Source: JAUILH01 sp965230535
GTDB lineage: Bacteria; Bacteroidota; Bacteroidia; Flavobacteriales_D; JAUILH01
DNA length: 64,000 nt
Direction of reading: 5' to 3'
Assembly (NCBI GenBank): GCA_965230535.1
Contig: OZ246009.1
Coordinates: 1 to 64,000 of the forward strand
Shown: piece after piece, positions 45,116 to 53,888 of the stretch
Layout: every line of letters begins with the position of its first letter
How positions within the stretch are numbered: position 1 is the first letter of the stretch
Translations under genes and position numbers: made by a program
The notes under the pieces: generated by a model
Database searches by the model: none
Told to the model about the DNA's origin: nothing
Seen by the model: only the letters and a program-made list of their open reading frames with translations

Positions 45116-45664
45116 ATGACTGAAAAACAGCTTCTTCGGGGATGTATTAAAGGCGACATACAATGTCAAAAGATGTTGTATGTTCAATATGCTCCTAAAA
45201 TGATGGCTATTTGCTCGCGATATGCGGCCAGACAGGAAGAAGCAGAAGATATGCTCCAGGAAGCATTTATTCGTGTTTTCAGCAAGATTAATACTTTCAA
45301 ACAGGACGGACCTTTGGGCGCCTGGATTCGAAGAGTGGTGGTGAACACAGCTGCCGAGATTTACAGAAAGGAGAAGAAAAACAATGGAAATGTTGGTATT
45401 TCGGATCATCTGTACAGCATTCAAACCAATGATTACATCATTGAGAACTTGGAGGCAGAAGCACTCATCACCAGAATTCAAGATTTGCCATCCGGATATA
45501 GAATGGTGTTTAACCTATATGCAATTGAAGGATTCTCACATAAAGAAATTGCTGAGAAACTCGATATTTCCGAAAGTACATCTAAGTCTCAATACAGTAG
45601 AGCAAGAGCCGCAATTCGTAAAATGATTGAAAGCGAATTGAATTACGGTGAAAAAGCTGTTTAA
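45116..45664 (+). CDS. ECF RNA polymerase sigma factor
   Basis: The 182-aa product starts at the ATG at 45116. Region 2 (LYVQYAPKMMAICSRYAARQ, EEAEDMLQEAFIRVF) and region 4 (LPSGYRMVFNLYAIEGFSHK, EIAEKLDISESTSKSQYSRA) are clear. There is no region 1.1 or 3. It overlaps the next gene by 17 bp, so that gene is probably its partner. Its targets are not visible here. Confidence 0.9.
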   Translation: MTEKQLLRGCIKGDIQCQKMLYVQYAPKMMAICSRYAARQEEAEDMLQEAFIRVFSKINTFKQDGPLGAWIRRVVVNTAAEIYRKEKKNNGNVGISDHLYSIQTNDYIIENLEAEALITRIQDLPSGYRMVFNLYAIEGFSHKEIAEKLDISESTSKSQYSRARAAIRKMIESELNYGEKAV

Positions 45665-46856
45665 TACAAAACCAGGTTCTCTCAAAGAGAAGTTTGAAGG
45701 TCTTGAAGAAGTCCCTTCACTTAAGTCGTGGAGAAATCTTGAGGCTGAACTCGCTGCGATCAACGCTGGTATTAGCAGGAAGCGTAGACGCAAACGAGCT
45801 GTCTACTTCATGGCAGTAGCTTCTATAGGTTTGGTGCTATTCATGGTAAGTAGCTTAACTTTCGATCAAACGAATAGCTATCAACTAAGGCAATCACAAG
45901 CCGGAGATCTTAATTTTCAGACTGAACAGGATGACTGGAAGCTGAAAACCACAGTCAATTCGGGCAACCAAACAAATATGCTGGCTTCATCAGTAACAAA
46001 CGGCAATGTTACATCAAATGGAGCCTCTACTTATACCATCAATCAGGGAGAAGCCAATCATCCTCAGGACTTAAATTCTAATTTAAAGAACATAAATAGT
46101 CAGTTTGCCTTGTCTAAAATAGATGGAGCGCCATACGGTGAGGTACCAACGGAAGACATTGTATTAACTCCTGAGCATTTAACCGAGACTAAGAAGCGCA
46201 CAAAACTATCACAGAGATGGCGTATAAACGTTTCTGGCGGACAAGACATTACAAGACAGGCTCTTGCACCAAGAAGGGAAGCAGCTTTTATAAATAGTGG
46301 CGGAAATGGAAAGCCTTTGCAATCCTGGTCGTTTACACCATACACACACCAGTTACCGGTTGTTTTAAGTGCTGGGGTAGAAAGAAGGTTAGGCAAAAGA
46401 TTCAGTACACATTTTAATGTCGATTATCAAATGATGAGAGCTGTGGCTGGAGCGCCTTATCGGGTGAATAACAGAACGGCAATTAAAAAGGGCAGGTTAG
46501 ATCAGTTTGGCCTGGCAGTTGGTGTGAATGCTGAAGTGCTTAGAACCAATAAAATTAGTGCTTACGTGGGCGTAGAGGCCTGGGCTGCTCATGCTACCAA
46601 TGCACGTACAGAGATCATTCAATTAAATCACAACAGCCTTGAAGCTACGGTTTCTCAGGTAAGATTGACGCCTAGCTCCATATTAAGCGCCAGAGCCAAT
46701 GTAGGCTTACGTTATAAAGTAACAGAAAAGGTGAGTGTGTCGGGTGGAGTTGTGGCTACCAAACCTATTCACAACTACATCAACGAATTGAATGTATATA
46801 ACAACGGACAGAAGTACATTCCCGGATTAAGATGGGGACTTTCTATCGCTATTTAG
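45648..46856 (+). CDS. Single-pass protein with barrel-like C-terminus, coupled to ECF sigma
   Basis: The 402-aa product has an apparent GTG start, 17 bp inside the sigma gene. The N-terminal 45 residues are polar and cytoplasmic-like. One membrane segment follows (about 51-70; YFMAVASIGLVLFMVSSLTF). A linker of about 100 residues and a beta-rich C-terminal region (about 185-402) resemble an outer-membrane barrel (RRLGKRFSTHFNVDYQMMRA, RANVGLRYKVTEKVSVSGGV). Coupling to the sigma factor suggests an anti-sigma-like role. The mixed topology is unusual. Its end overlaps the convergent gene by 8 bp. Confidence 0.65.
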   Translation: MKKLFNTKPGSLKEKFEGLEEVPSLKSWRNLEAELAAINAGISRKRRRKRAVYFMAVASIGLVLFMVSSLTFDQTNSYQLRQSQAGDLNFQTEQDDWKLKTTVNSGNQTNMLASSVTNGNVTSNGASTYTINQGEANHPQDLNSNLKNINSQFALSKIDGAPYGEVPTEDIVLTPEHLTETKKRTKLSQRWRINVSGGQDITRQALAPRREAAFINSGGNGKPLQSWSFTPYTHQLPVVLSAGVERRLGKRFSTHFNVDYQMMRAVAGAPYRVNNRTAIKKGRLDQFGLAVGVNAEVLRTNKISAYVGVEAWAAHATNARTEIIQLNHNSLEATVSQVRLTPSSILSARANVGLRYKVTEKVSVSGGVVATKPIHNYINELNVYNNGQKYIPGLRWGLSIAI

Positions 46857-47355
46857 AACCGTAAGTTTTTTCGTATTCAGACGGCACCACACGTTTCATC
46901 ATTTCAGGACTTGCATAAATGCCAATCGACAAATAAGATTGTAGTTCCATGCTTAAAACATTTCCCGGATCATGAGAGATCAAGCTGTCTTTATATTTCG
47001 CAATAAAAAACATGGCAGAATCTGTTTTGATAAACGCCTTGTCCTGGTAAGAAACAGAGTACAATTCAAAATCTCTTTGGTTTAAACTCATGGCTTTCTT
47101 ACTAAATGCCATCAGCTGAGATTTATAGCTTTCATATAGGTCGTCCACCTCTTCTACAAGATCTCCTTTGGGCGATTCTAAAAGCTCTTTTAGGGAATTA
47201 ATGGCAGTCAGATGTGTGTTGGCGGCCTCATCAGCCATTACTTCAGGGTTCATGCTGCCAGACGAACCTTCTTTAGAAGAAGAAGCCTCTTCCTGACTGC
47301 AAGACAAGAGGAGGCTTCCTAATATGATTAAAATTGGATGTTTTAACAAACTCAA
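46849..47355 (-). CDS. Lipoprotein of unknown function
   Basis: The 168-aa product has an apparent TTG start just after the preceding stop. A lipobox (LLSC, Cys19) is followed by a polar, mostly helical body (LTAINSLKELLESPKGDLVE, YESYKSQLMAFSKKAMSLNQ). I recognise no family. It lies 1 nt after the YqaE lipoprotein gene, so the two are likely co-transcribed from the purQ side. Its 3' end overlaps the convergent gene at 46856. Confidence 0.55.
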   Translation of the reverse strand: MSLLKHPILIILGSLLLSCSQEEASSSKEGSSGSMNPEVMADEAANTHLTAINSLKELLESPKGDLVEEVDDLYESYKSQLMAFSKKAMSLNQRDFELYSVSYQDKAFIKTDSAMFFIAKYKDSLISHDPGNVLSMELQSYLSIGIYASPEMMKRVVPSEYEKTYGSK

Positions 47356-47356
47356 A

Positions 47357-48004
47357 TTAGATGTTACCAGTTATGATCAGTACAGCATGAACAAAAGCTA
47401 TAAGTCCTGCTAAAAATGCAAGCCCAGCTCCGAACAAAGCAAATCCCACACCAATTGCAACAAGCCAAAGTATTAAGTTAAGCCAAAATCTATTTGTGAC
47501 ACCTTCATACAAAAACACAGCTAGTGGAGGAATAAAAATGGCAATGATTATCAATATGAGTGTACTGACTTCAAGCATACCCATGATACCACCACGCTTT
47601 TTTCTCTTTTTCTTAACTACAGGAGCTTTGCTTTCTTTTGCTTCAGTAGGAGCAGACAGTTCCTGAACATCATTGGTCGTTTCAATAACCATGGCTTTTT
47701 CAGGAGTTTCAACTTTGTCCTCAACAGCGGCTTTTGTTTCAACTTTTACTTCAGCAGCATCAGTCGTCTCAATAACAGCTACATTGTTTTCTTCAACTTG
47801 CGTTTTCTCAACAACATTCGCAGTTGTTTGGGCAACTTCTTTTTCCGTTTTAACTGTTTCAGCTTGTGCAAATTCAGAATCCGTGTGTTCGCCAACTTTC
47901 ACCCAATTTCTGTGCGAGTGACGTTTTTTATTGAAGCTTTTGTTAGATCCACAGCTAGTTATCAATGCAGAACCAACCAATAAAGCAAGTACTATTCTTT
48001 TCAT
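47357..48004 (-). CDS. YqaE/Pmp3-domain lipoprotein
   Basis: The 215-aa product has a lipoprotein signal (ITSC, Cys18). A Thr/Glu/Val-rich linker (about residues 45-130) and a basic stretch (KKKRKKRGG) follow. Then comes a YqaE/Pmp3 double-helix membrane domain (STLILIIIAIFIPPLAVFLY, then TNRFWLNLILWL) and a third membrane segment. Pmp3 proteins are small membrane peptides linked to ion stress; the long lipoprotein front is a Bacteroidota style. It lies 16 nt after purQ. Confidence 0.7.
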   Translation of the reverse strand: MKRIVLALLVGSALITSCGSNKSFNKKRHSHRNWVKVGEHTDSEFAQAETVKTEKEVAQTTANVVEKTQVEENNVAVIETTDAAEVKVETKAAVEDKVETPEKAMVIETTNDVQELSAPTEAKESKAPVVKKKRKKRGGIMGMLEVSTLILIIIAIFIPPLAVFLYEGVTNRFWLNLILWLVAIGVGFALFGAGLAFLAGLIAFVHAVLIITGNI

Positions 48005-48020
48005 AAGATTGAGATACTAA

Positions 48021-48713
48021 TTAATGATTTACTAGGTTTAAAAAACTTTCAAAGAGTGCCTTTCCATCTTCATTTCCAAGAACACTGTCAGCAGCTCTTT
48101 CCGGGTGAGGCATCATTCCCATTACACGTTTGTTTTCGCTACACACACCGGCAATATTGTTAATAGATCCATTAGGATTGCTGTCTTCATTTGTTAGCAA
48201 GTCGCTGTCACAGTATCTAAACAAAACCTGATCGTTGCCTTCAATTTTCTCAATATCTGCAGCATCTGCATGAAAACGACCTTCTCCATGCGCAATTGGA
48301 ATAGAGTAGGCCTTGTTTTTATCTAAGTGTTGGGTAATAGGAGCCGAATTAGAAACAGGCTTTAGCAAAACGTTTTTACAGATAAAACGCTGATTGTTGT
48401 TGTGCAAAAGAGCTCCAGGCAACAATCCTGCCTCACATAAAATTTGAAAACCGTTACAAACACCAAATGCATAGCCACCATTAGAGCAGTGCTTAACTAC
48501 TTCAGACATAATTGGGCTAAATCTTGCAATAGCTCCCGATCTCAGGTAATCTCCGTAGGAAAACCCTCCGGGTAATACCACACAATCCACACCTTGTAAG
48601 TCTGTGTCTTTGTGCCATAATGTTGTTACATCCTGCCCTAAAATGTCTCTCAACACATAGCGCATATCGTCATCACAATTGGATCCTGGAAAGGTGATTA
48701 CACCAAATTTCAT
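48021..48713 (-). CDS. purQ: Phosphoribosylformylglycinamidine synthase subunit PurQ
   Basis: The 230-aa class I glutamine amidotransferase supplies ammonia for FGAM synthesis in purine biosynthesis. The catalytic Cys86 is in GVCNGFQ, and His203 and Glu205 are in MMPHPERA. The glycine-rich GGFSYGDYLRSGAIARF loop is present. It is the stand-alone small-subunit form; PurL and PurS are not in the window. A box TAATTTTG (48747-48740, minus strand) lies about 27 nt upstream. Confidence 0.95.
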   Translation of the reverse strand: MKFGVITFPGSNCDDDMRYVLRDILGQDVTTLWHKDTDLQGVDCVVLPGGFSYGDYLRSGAIARFSPIMSEVVKHCSNGGYAFGVCNGFQILCEAGLLPGALLHNNNQRFICKNVLLKPVSNSAPITQHLDKNKAYSIPIAHGEGRFHADAADIEKIEGNDQVLFRYCDSDLLTNEDSNPNGSINNIAGVCSENKRVMGMMPHPERAADSVLGNEDGKALFESFLNLVNH

Positions 48714-48739
48714 ATCAAATGAGTTTTCTAATTTATCTG

Positions 48740-48747
48740 CAAAATTA
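48740..48747 (-). promoter_or_regulatory. -7 element upstream of purQ
   Basis: TAATTTTG on the minus strand matches TAnnTTTG, 26 nt before the start codon. No exact TTG lies at the expected distance; ATG occurs at 18 nt. Confidence 0.35.
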
Positions 48748-48843
48748 AGGTTTTGAGCGGGGAAACATTAAAATATCGCATCAATTTATCAACGAAATAA
48801 TGAGGATTTATGGAATTCACAACAAAAGCCCATCGTACTGGTA

Positions 48844-49341
48844 ATGTTATTAAGAATCTGTAGTTTATCCGTGTGTCTGTTTATTGTATTGTTTAATGCA
48901 ATTTCGCAGGATGTTTCTGTGCATAAAGACAGTCTTGCCCATCATTTGCCTGGTCATTACTGGTTTCACCTAACCAACCAAACAGATTATACCCAAAACG
49001 ACACCCTTGTTTTACAAATGAACAGAGAGTGTATTCAGCTCAACAAACAGCTTACCTATGCTGGTTATATTCAAGTCCGTTTTGAACAAAAAACGGTCAG
49101 CCTAGTAGACCATATAAAAAGTGGGATTAATGATGTTGCCCGCGAATACATTAGCAATTCCAACCATTATAAATTCAAGCTAAAACAACGAGAAAACGAC
49201 TTGTTCATAGTGATGGTAAACAGATACTTTCACAAAAAAATGATCTGGCAGGTTAAAGATTTTACCATAGACAGAAGCTGTACTACAAGACCTCAAATGA
49301 CCTTAAAACTTGTTAAAGTACCCTCTATAAAAAGAGGTTAA
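48844..49341 (+). CDS. Exported protein of unknown function
   Basis: The 165-aa product has a signal peptide (residues 1-22, ending AISQ). The small beta-rich body (HLPGHYWFHLTNQTDYTQND, YAGYIQVRFEQKTVSLVD) has the length and pattern of a lipocalin-like domain. I do not recognise a named family. Its 3' end overlaps the convergent DUF6427-like gene by 17 bp. Confidence 0.55.
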   Translation: MLLRICSLSVCLFIVLFNAISQDVSVHKDSLAHHLPGHYWFHLTNQTDYTQNDTLVLQMNRECIQLNKQLTYAGYIQVRFEQKTVSLVDHIKSGINDVAREYISNSNHYKFKLKQRENDLFIVMVNRYFHKKMIWQVKDFTIDRSCTTRPQMTLKLVKVPSIKRG

Positions 49342-50293
49342 CAATTACCAGAGCCAAATAGCCATGAAAGAGCAATACCTGCAGCCATTCTCTCTTGGAT
49401 TCCTGAAGGTAAAAAGTTCCAATAAATGCGCAAATAATGGCTATTGGGAAGTAAATATCATTGCCGTATAACTGAAGGTCGTTTACCACACAACTGGCCA
49501 CCAAAACCAAAAAACTGCTCAATAGAATTCTCGACATTTTTTTCCATCTCAAAACGGAAGTACTCATTTTCTTTAAGTAGGCCCTGAGTCCGTTTAACAA
49601 CATCACTCCAAAGAAAAACGCAATTACAAAAGTAATTTCAACATGTTCGCTTTGGTAAGGCATTAAGTGGCTGGGAGAACTGTCTGGAAATATGTTCAGA
49701 CCACCGGTATGCTTGAACAACTGAATAGATGCAACAATACAAGCCACCAAAACAAAGCCCAAAAATGCCGCTATATATTCCCGCCAAACAAATGGTCTCA
49801 GTATGGTTAAAAAGATCCAGGGAATAAGCAGTGCAAAAGCACCGGCATTTAAAAACAAGCTCCCAATTCCAACCAAAATCCCAAACAAAAATGTGGTTTC
49901 CATAGACGGGTAATTCCGGTTAATGTTGCTCATAAAAATAAGACCTGCCAACAAACAGATATAGAAAACATGTTCTCCACAAAAGAAGAAATGTTGAGGG
50001 TCGTACAGCAAAAAAACGGCACACAACAAACCTGGCAGAGAAGTAGATTTAGTACTCAAGTTCGATTTGTTAAATAAGGCGTTGGCCAAAGCAGCAATAC
50101 TTAGTGTGGCAAGAAAGCCCAGACCCACAGAAATGTTGTAGTCAATTTGCTCAAAGCCAATGCCTAAAACACTCTGACTCGAAAATTTTGGGTCAAATTT
50201 TCTAAAAAAGGGAATACTCCAGAGTCCTGCCAGTAAAAGCCCAAAAAGCAGGTTAATAAATGCGTAATTAAGTCTGAAAATCGACAGCAGCAT
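49325..50293 (-). CDS. DUF6427-like polytopic membrane protein
   Basis: The 322-aa product has about nine membrane segments (FRLNYAFINLLFGLLLAGLW, GLGFLATLSIAALANALF, FVIAFFFGVMLLNGLRAYL). The layout fits DUF6427-type proteins that sit near purD and a small DUF6341-like gene in Bacteroidota; the same neighbours are present here. Function unknown. The family call is from memory of the pattern and context. Confidence 0.6.
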   Translation of the reverse strand: MLLSIFRLNYAFINLLFGLLLAGLWSIPFFRKFDPKFSSQSVLGIGFEQIDYNISVGLGFLATLSIAALANALFNKSNLSTKSTSLPGLLCAVFLLYDPQHFFFCGEHVFYICLLAGLIFMSNINRNYPSMETTFLFGILVGIGSLFLNAGAFALLIPWIFLTILRPFVWREYIAAFLGFVLVACIVASIQLFKHTGGLNIFPDSSPSHLMPYQSEHVEITFVIAFFFGVMLLNGLRAYLKKMSTSVLRWKKMSRILLSSFLVLVASCVVNDLQLYGNDIYFPIAIICAFIGTFYLQESKREWLQVLLFHGYLALVIVNLFL

Positions 50294-50365
50294 TAAACGA
50301 ATATAGCGGTATATTTTCTTTGTAAGCGATTATTTACTTTCTTTGTACCAAGAAAATATGTTTTT

Positions 50366-50572
50366 ATGAATCTTCAAGACTTTGTATTACCGTTAGGAGA
50401 CCTTATCGTTTGGACATTTGACAACTTGCTTGTTCCTATTGGAGAGGGAGTTGGTCGCAGAGGATGGGAAGTTGGAGCAGCAGCTGTTGGAATTGCAGGC
50501 ATTGCACTTTGGTTAAAAATGCAGGCTAAGTATAACAAAGAAGCGGCTAACAACCCAGACCAGTTAAAGTAA
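50366..50572 (+). CDS. Small DUF6341-like membrane protein
   Basis: The 68-aa product has an amphipathic N-terminus (LPLGDLIVWTFDNLLVPIGE), one membrane segment (about residues 33-51; WEVGAAAVGIAGIALWLKM) and a polar tail. It fits the small proteins encoded beside DUF6427 and purD in Bacteroidota. It has its own terminator at 50598-50630. The role is unknown. Confidence 0.6.
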   Translation: MNLQDFVLPLGDLIVWTFDNLLVPIGEGVGRRGWEVGAAAVGIAGIALWLKMQAKYNKEAANNPDQLK

Positions 50573-50597
50573 GACTTTACTAATTTTCAAGATATAG

Positions 50598-50630
50598 AGC
50601 TGTTCCAACAAGGTTGGGATGGCTTTTTTT
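50598..50630 (+). terminator. Rho-independent terminator
   Basis: AGCTGTTCCAAC pairs with GTTGGGATGGCT (12 bp, with G-U pairs) around a 3-nt loop, followed by a T run. It ends the small DUF6341-like gene. Confidence 0.75.
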
Positions 50631-50815
50631 GTGCTCTCTTTTTGGGGTGGCTAAACCATTTTTATCTCCAAATCCTCATGGTAATTTGTGTTTTGTAAGC
50701 CACAAAAAGAGCTTCTGTTGTCGCTTTTCTGTGGCAACAAAACAGTCAAATTCCTCATTGCGGGTTTTCCACCTTCAATGGGCCACAAAGTCGTTTTCAG
50801 AAAAATAGTTTGGAA

Positions 50816-52102
50816 TTACTTCTTCTCCGTGCTTTCCAAATCAAAACCAATGTCCTTACGGTAGTAAGCGCCTTCAAAACTAATGTTGTCTAACGTTTTG
50901 TAAGACTTCTGTAAAGCATCATCAATGTTCTTACCGTATGATGTTACAGCCAATACACGGCCACCATTACTCACAGGCATGCCACCTTGTTCCTTAGTGC
51001 CCGCATGAAAAACTGTGCTTTCGCTCACATTGCTCAGCCCGCTAATTGTTTTGCCTTTTTCATAAGCTTCAGGGTAACCACCAGATACCATCATCACAGT
51101 CACGGCAGTTCTTGGATCAATTTCCACATCTCTTTCCGACAAAGTTCCGGTTGCAATGCCTTCAAACAATTCCAGCAGGTCAGATTTTAGCCTTGGCATC
51201 ACCACTTCCGTTTCAGGATCACCCATTCGGCAGTTATACTCAATCACATACGGATCTCCTTTAACGCACATCAATCCAAAAAACAAGAAGCCACTGTAGT
51301 CAATACCATCAGCAATCAAACCTTTAATGGTCGGAATAATCACCTGGTTGTCTACCTTGTCTATAAATTCTCTATTGGCAAATGGCACCGGAGAAATGGC
51401 TCCCATTCCACCTGTATTCAGTCCTGTATCTCCTTCACCAATACGCTTATAATCCTTGGCAGAAGGTAAAATCTTATAAGATCGGCCATCGGTAATTGCA
51501 AAGCAAGACACTTCAATTCCGTCTAAATACTGCTCAATCACCACTTTCTTGCTGGCATCACCAAACTGACCATTCAACATGGTTTCAAGGGCTTTTTGAG
51601 CTTCCTTTAAATCATCAATAATCAAAACTCCTTTTCCGGCAGCCAAACCATCAGCTTTCAATACATAAGGGGCTTTCATTTTTTCAAGAAACGCCTTGCC
51701 TTCGGCCAAGTTCTTTTTTTCAACGCCCAGATACTTGGCGGTAGGAATGTTGTGGCGAGCCATAAAATCCTTCGAAAACTCCTTGCTGCCTTCCAACTGT
51801 GCTCCAGCTTTTTTAGGACCAATAATGGTCACGCCCGATAATTCAGGTGTTTCATCAAAATAATCATGAATTCCTTCAACCAAAGGCGCTTCAGGACCAA
51901 CCACTGCTACGTTGATATCGTTTTCCAAACAAAACTTGCCAACCGCTTCAAAATCCATCACATCAATGTCCACATTCGTCCCTAAACCTGATGTTCCGGC
52001 ATTTCCGGGTGCAATAAAAAGTTTGTCGAGCTGAGAACTTTGAGACAGTTTCCAACTAATTGCATGCTCTCTACCTCCGGATCCTAAAACCAATACATTC
52101 AT
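50816..52102 (-). CDS. purD: Phosphoribosylamine-glycine ligase
   Basis: The 428-aa enzyme joins phosphoribosylamine and glycine with ATP in purine synthesis. The start is the ATG at 52102 (MNVLVLGSGGREHAISW); a longer frame adds 32 residues with no PurD similarity. The ATP-grasp signatures are present (VLKADGLAAGKGVLI, NTGGMGAISPVPFA, YNCRMGDPETEVVMPRL). Length is normal. Confidence 0.96.
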   Translation of the reverse strand: MNVLVLGSGGREHAISWKLSQSSQLDKLFIAPGNAGTSGLGTNVDIDVMDFEAVGKFCLENDINVAVVGPEAPLVEGIHDYFDETPELSGVTIIGPKKAGAQLEGSKEFSKDFMARHNIPTAKYLGVEKKNLAEGKAFLEKMKAPYVLKADGLAAGKGVLIIDDLKEAQKALETMLNGQFGDASKKVVIEQYLDGIEVSCFAITDGRSYKILPSAKDYKRIGEGDTGLNTGGMGAISPVPFANREFIDKVDNQVIIPTIKGLIADGIDYSGFLFFGLMCVKGDPYVIEYNCRMGDPETEVVMPRLKSDLLELFEGIATGTLSERDVEIDPRTAVTVMMVSGGYPEAYEKGKTISGLSNVSESTVFHAGTKEQGGMPVSNGGRVLAVTSYGKNIDDALQKSYKTLDNISFEGAYYRKDIGFDLESTEKK

Positions 52103-52165
52103 AATCTTCGAAATTTGACACAAAATAACGCATAAGCGAACGTGTCGTAAAATATTGTTTTCAAC

Positions 52166-52195
52166 AAAAAAAAGCGGACTTAAACAAGTCCGCTT
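52166..52195 (-). terminator. Rho-independent terminator for the thioredoxin-like gene
   Basis: A perfect 10-bp stem (AAGCGGACTT / AAGTCCGCTT) with a 4-nt loop is followed on the minus strand by a run of T. It lies between the redoxin gene and purD, so the two are separate units. Confidence 0.9.
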
Positions 52196-52219
52196 CAATT
52201 AGCTTGGTGTCAAGTTTTT

Positions 52220-52864
52220 CTACTTCACACGTTTAATACTACATCCTTTGTTTCTTGTGGTATTAGGATCAATTTTTTTCCCGGCAGACAAGTTGGTCAA
52301 AGCGTTCATTAAATACTTTTCTTCCACTTCTTCTCCGGAGTTGTCATCATCAATGGCTCCTTTGTATACCAGGCTCATGCCTTTATCAAATAAATATACA
52401 TGTGGTGTGGTTTTGGCGCCAAAGGCATTGGCTAACTCAGAGTCCTTGTCCACAACGTAGGTTGAGGTATATCCCATTTTCTTAGCGTGAGCTTTCATTG
52501 CTTTCATAGAGTCGTCATCACCTCTTTTGGCTTCATTGGAGTTTACCAACACCATTCCAATGTTATGGTCGGTGCAGTAAGCCTGTAGTTCATTGTATCT
52601 GCTTTCCCAACCAGATCCAAATCCTTTTCCGCCAACTACAAATGGGCAGGTATTGCACGAAAACACAACCAGAAGTCCCTTTTCTCCTTTAAGATCCTGT
52701 AAACTCAGGTCTTTACCAGAGGTGGCGGCCATTTTATAGGTTTGTTTCGGTGCTTTTTCACCAATTTCTAAACTTGTACTGGTTTTCTCCTTGTCGTGAT
52801 CAACCATTGTCATAGACATGGTAAGTCCGGCAATAAGTGCAGTGGATAAGATTGTTTTCAACAT
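52220..52864 (-). CDS. Exported thioredoxin-like (AhpC/TSA-type) protein
   Basis: The 214-aa product has a signal peptide (residues 1-20). The redoxin fold has the active site SCNTCPF (Cys70, Cys73) after LLVVF, and the conserved TTPHVYLFD cis-Pro region. A TlpA/ResA-like periplasmic redox role is likely; the target is unknown. It has a good promoter (52880-52910) and its own terminator. Confidence 0.85.
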   Translation of the reverse strand: MLKTILSTALIAGLTMSMTMVDHDKEKTSTSLEIGEKAPKQTYKMAATSGKDLSLQDLKGEKGLLVVFSCNTCPFVVGGKGFGSGWESRYNELQAYCTDHNIGMVLVNSNEAKRGDDDSMKAMKAHAKKMGYTSTYVVDKDSELANAFGAKTTPHVYLFDKGMSLVYKGAIDDDNSGEEVEEKYLMNALTNLSAGKKIDPNTTRNKGCSIKRVK

Positions 52865-52879
52865 GATTTTCTTTTTTTA

Positions 52880-52910
52880 TAAAGTTATGAAATCGCCATT
52901 TACTGACAAA
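52880..52910 (-). promoter_or_regulatory. Promoter for the thioredoxin-like gene
   Basis: On the minus strand TTTG (52910-52907), a 19-nt spacer and TAACTTTA (52887-52880) match the consensus except the last base. Confidence 0.55.
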
Positions 52911-52932
52911 GCGGAAATGTCGGCCAGGCGTA

Positions 52933-53811
52933 TTAAGGCTTTAATTTAACGTAGTTCTTGTAGCCGAAATCCAGACCAAACCGCCGTTTCAAAAAGGCTT
53001 TAAGCTTGTCTTTAAAGCTCAGGTTATTAATGCTAATATCGTGTTCAAATTCCCAGTTCTGGGCTGCTATTCGCTTTTTTATCACTTCCGGATGACTGCC
53101 ATCAAATCGTTTAAGCTCTCTAACATGCTTGGCATAATCAAACGCATCTACCTTCTCTACATTTTGCTCAACCCAGTTATCGTCATGCCAGTACTTATTG
53201 AAGTTTTCCTGCTTTTTCTGCATGGCTTCAGGGGCTTTTACCCACCCATAATGATACATGTAAGCATCAACCGGAATTACGGACAGTTTTGAATCGGGTT
53301 TTTTTCTGAAACCCTGAGCGTCTCTGAATGAGAAAACGTCTCGTTTGGTTTTAACCACTCTAATTTCATGACTGTACCAGTTAGGAGAGGCTCCAACATA
53401 ATCGTACGATCCGTAAAAATGGAGGTAGTTAAAAAGCAAACCATCAACCCTGTCGTCGTCTTTGTAGGTTTCCATAGCAGCCTTCACGGCAGGAAGGTAC
53501 TGTTCGTGAATGACCTCATCTCCCTGAATGTAAAATGCCCAATCAGAATCCGGACTTATGGCCGCAAGTGCTTTATCGGTTTCTACTGCCAAAACTCTGC
53601 CACCCTCACGCAAACTCTCATCCCAAACGGTGTCTACAATCTTAATTTTTGTGGGATGAATGTTGGCAATTAATTCGCGGGTTTCATCGTCTGATTTGCC
53701 AACAGCAACTACCACCTCATCACAAATGGGCAGGATGGATTGAATGGCTTCTACAACCGGATAGTCGTAGATAATGGCGTTTTTAATAAATGTGAAACCC
53801 GAAACTTTCAT
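52933..53811 (-). CDS. Family 2-like glycosyltransferase
   Basis: The 292-aa product has a GT-A-like nucleotide-binding start (FTFIKNAIIYDYPVVEAIQS) and DEVVVAVGKSDDETRELI. An acidic site in WAFYIQGDEVIHEQYL resembles a DxD-type metal site. It has no membrane segment. Such enzymes add sugars to surface polysaccharide or lipid acceptors. It stands alone between unrelated genes. A -7 box (TAGCTTTG, 53824-53817) ends 5 nt before the ATG. Confidence 0.8.
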   Translation of the reverse strand: MKVSGFTFIKNAIIYDYPVVEAIQSILPICDEVVVAVGKSDDETRELIANIHPTKIKIVDTVWDESLREGGRVLAVETDKALAAISPDSDWAFYIQGDEVIHEQYLPAVKAAMETYKDDDRVDGLLFNYLHFYGSYDYVGASPNWYSHEIRVVKTKRDVFSFRDAQGFRKKPDSKLSVIPVDAYMYHYGWVKAPEAMQKKQENFNKYWHDDNWVEQNVEKVDAFDYAKHVRELKRFDGSHPEVIKKRIAAQNWEFEHDISINNLSFKDKLKAFLKRRFGLDFGYKNYVKLKP

Positions 53812-53816
53812 CGGTG

Positions 53817-53824
53817 CAAAGCTA
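53817..53824 (-). promoter_or_regulatory. -7 element abutting the glycosyltransferase start
   Basis: TAGCTTTG on the minus strand matches TAnnTTTG. A TTG lies only 15 nt upstream, short of the usual distance. Confidence 0.35.
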
Positions 53825-53888
53825 GCAAGTTTTGAAATTCAATCGAGAGGGATTTCTTTATTAGTCTTATCAAAGGGGGGTTAGACGT

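Noticed and set aside
49326..49341. Hairpin CCTCT / AGAGG at the convergent gene ends
   Set aside because: The stem is only 5 bp, inside coding sequence, with no T run.
50614..50808. Plus-strand frame of 64 codons
   Set aside because: It begins inside the terminator stem at 50598-50630 and its product has no recognisable features.
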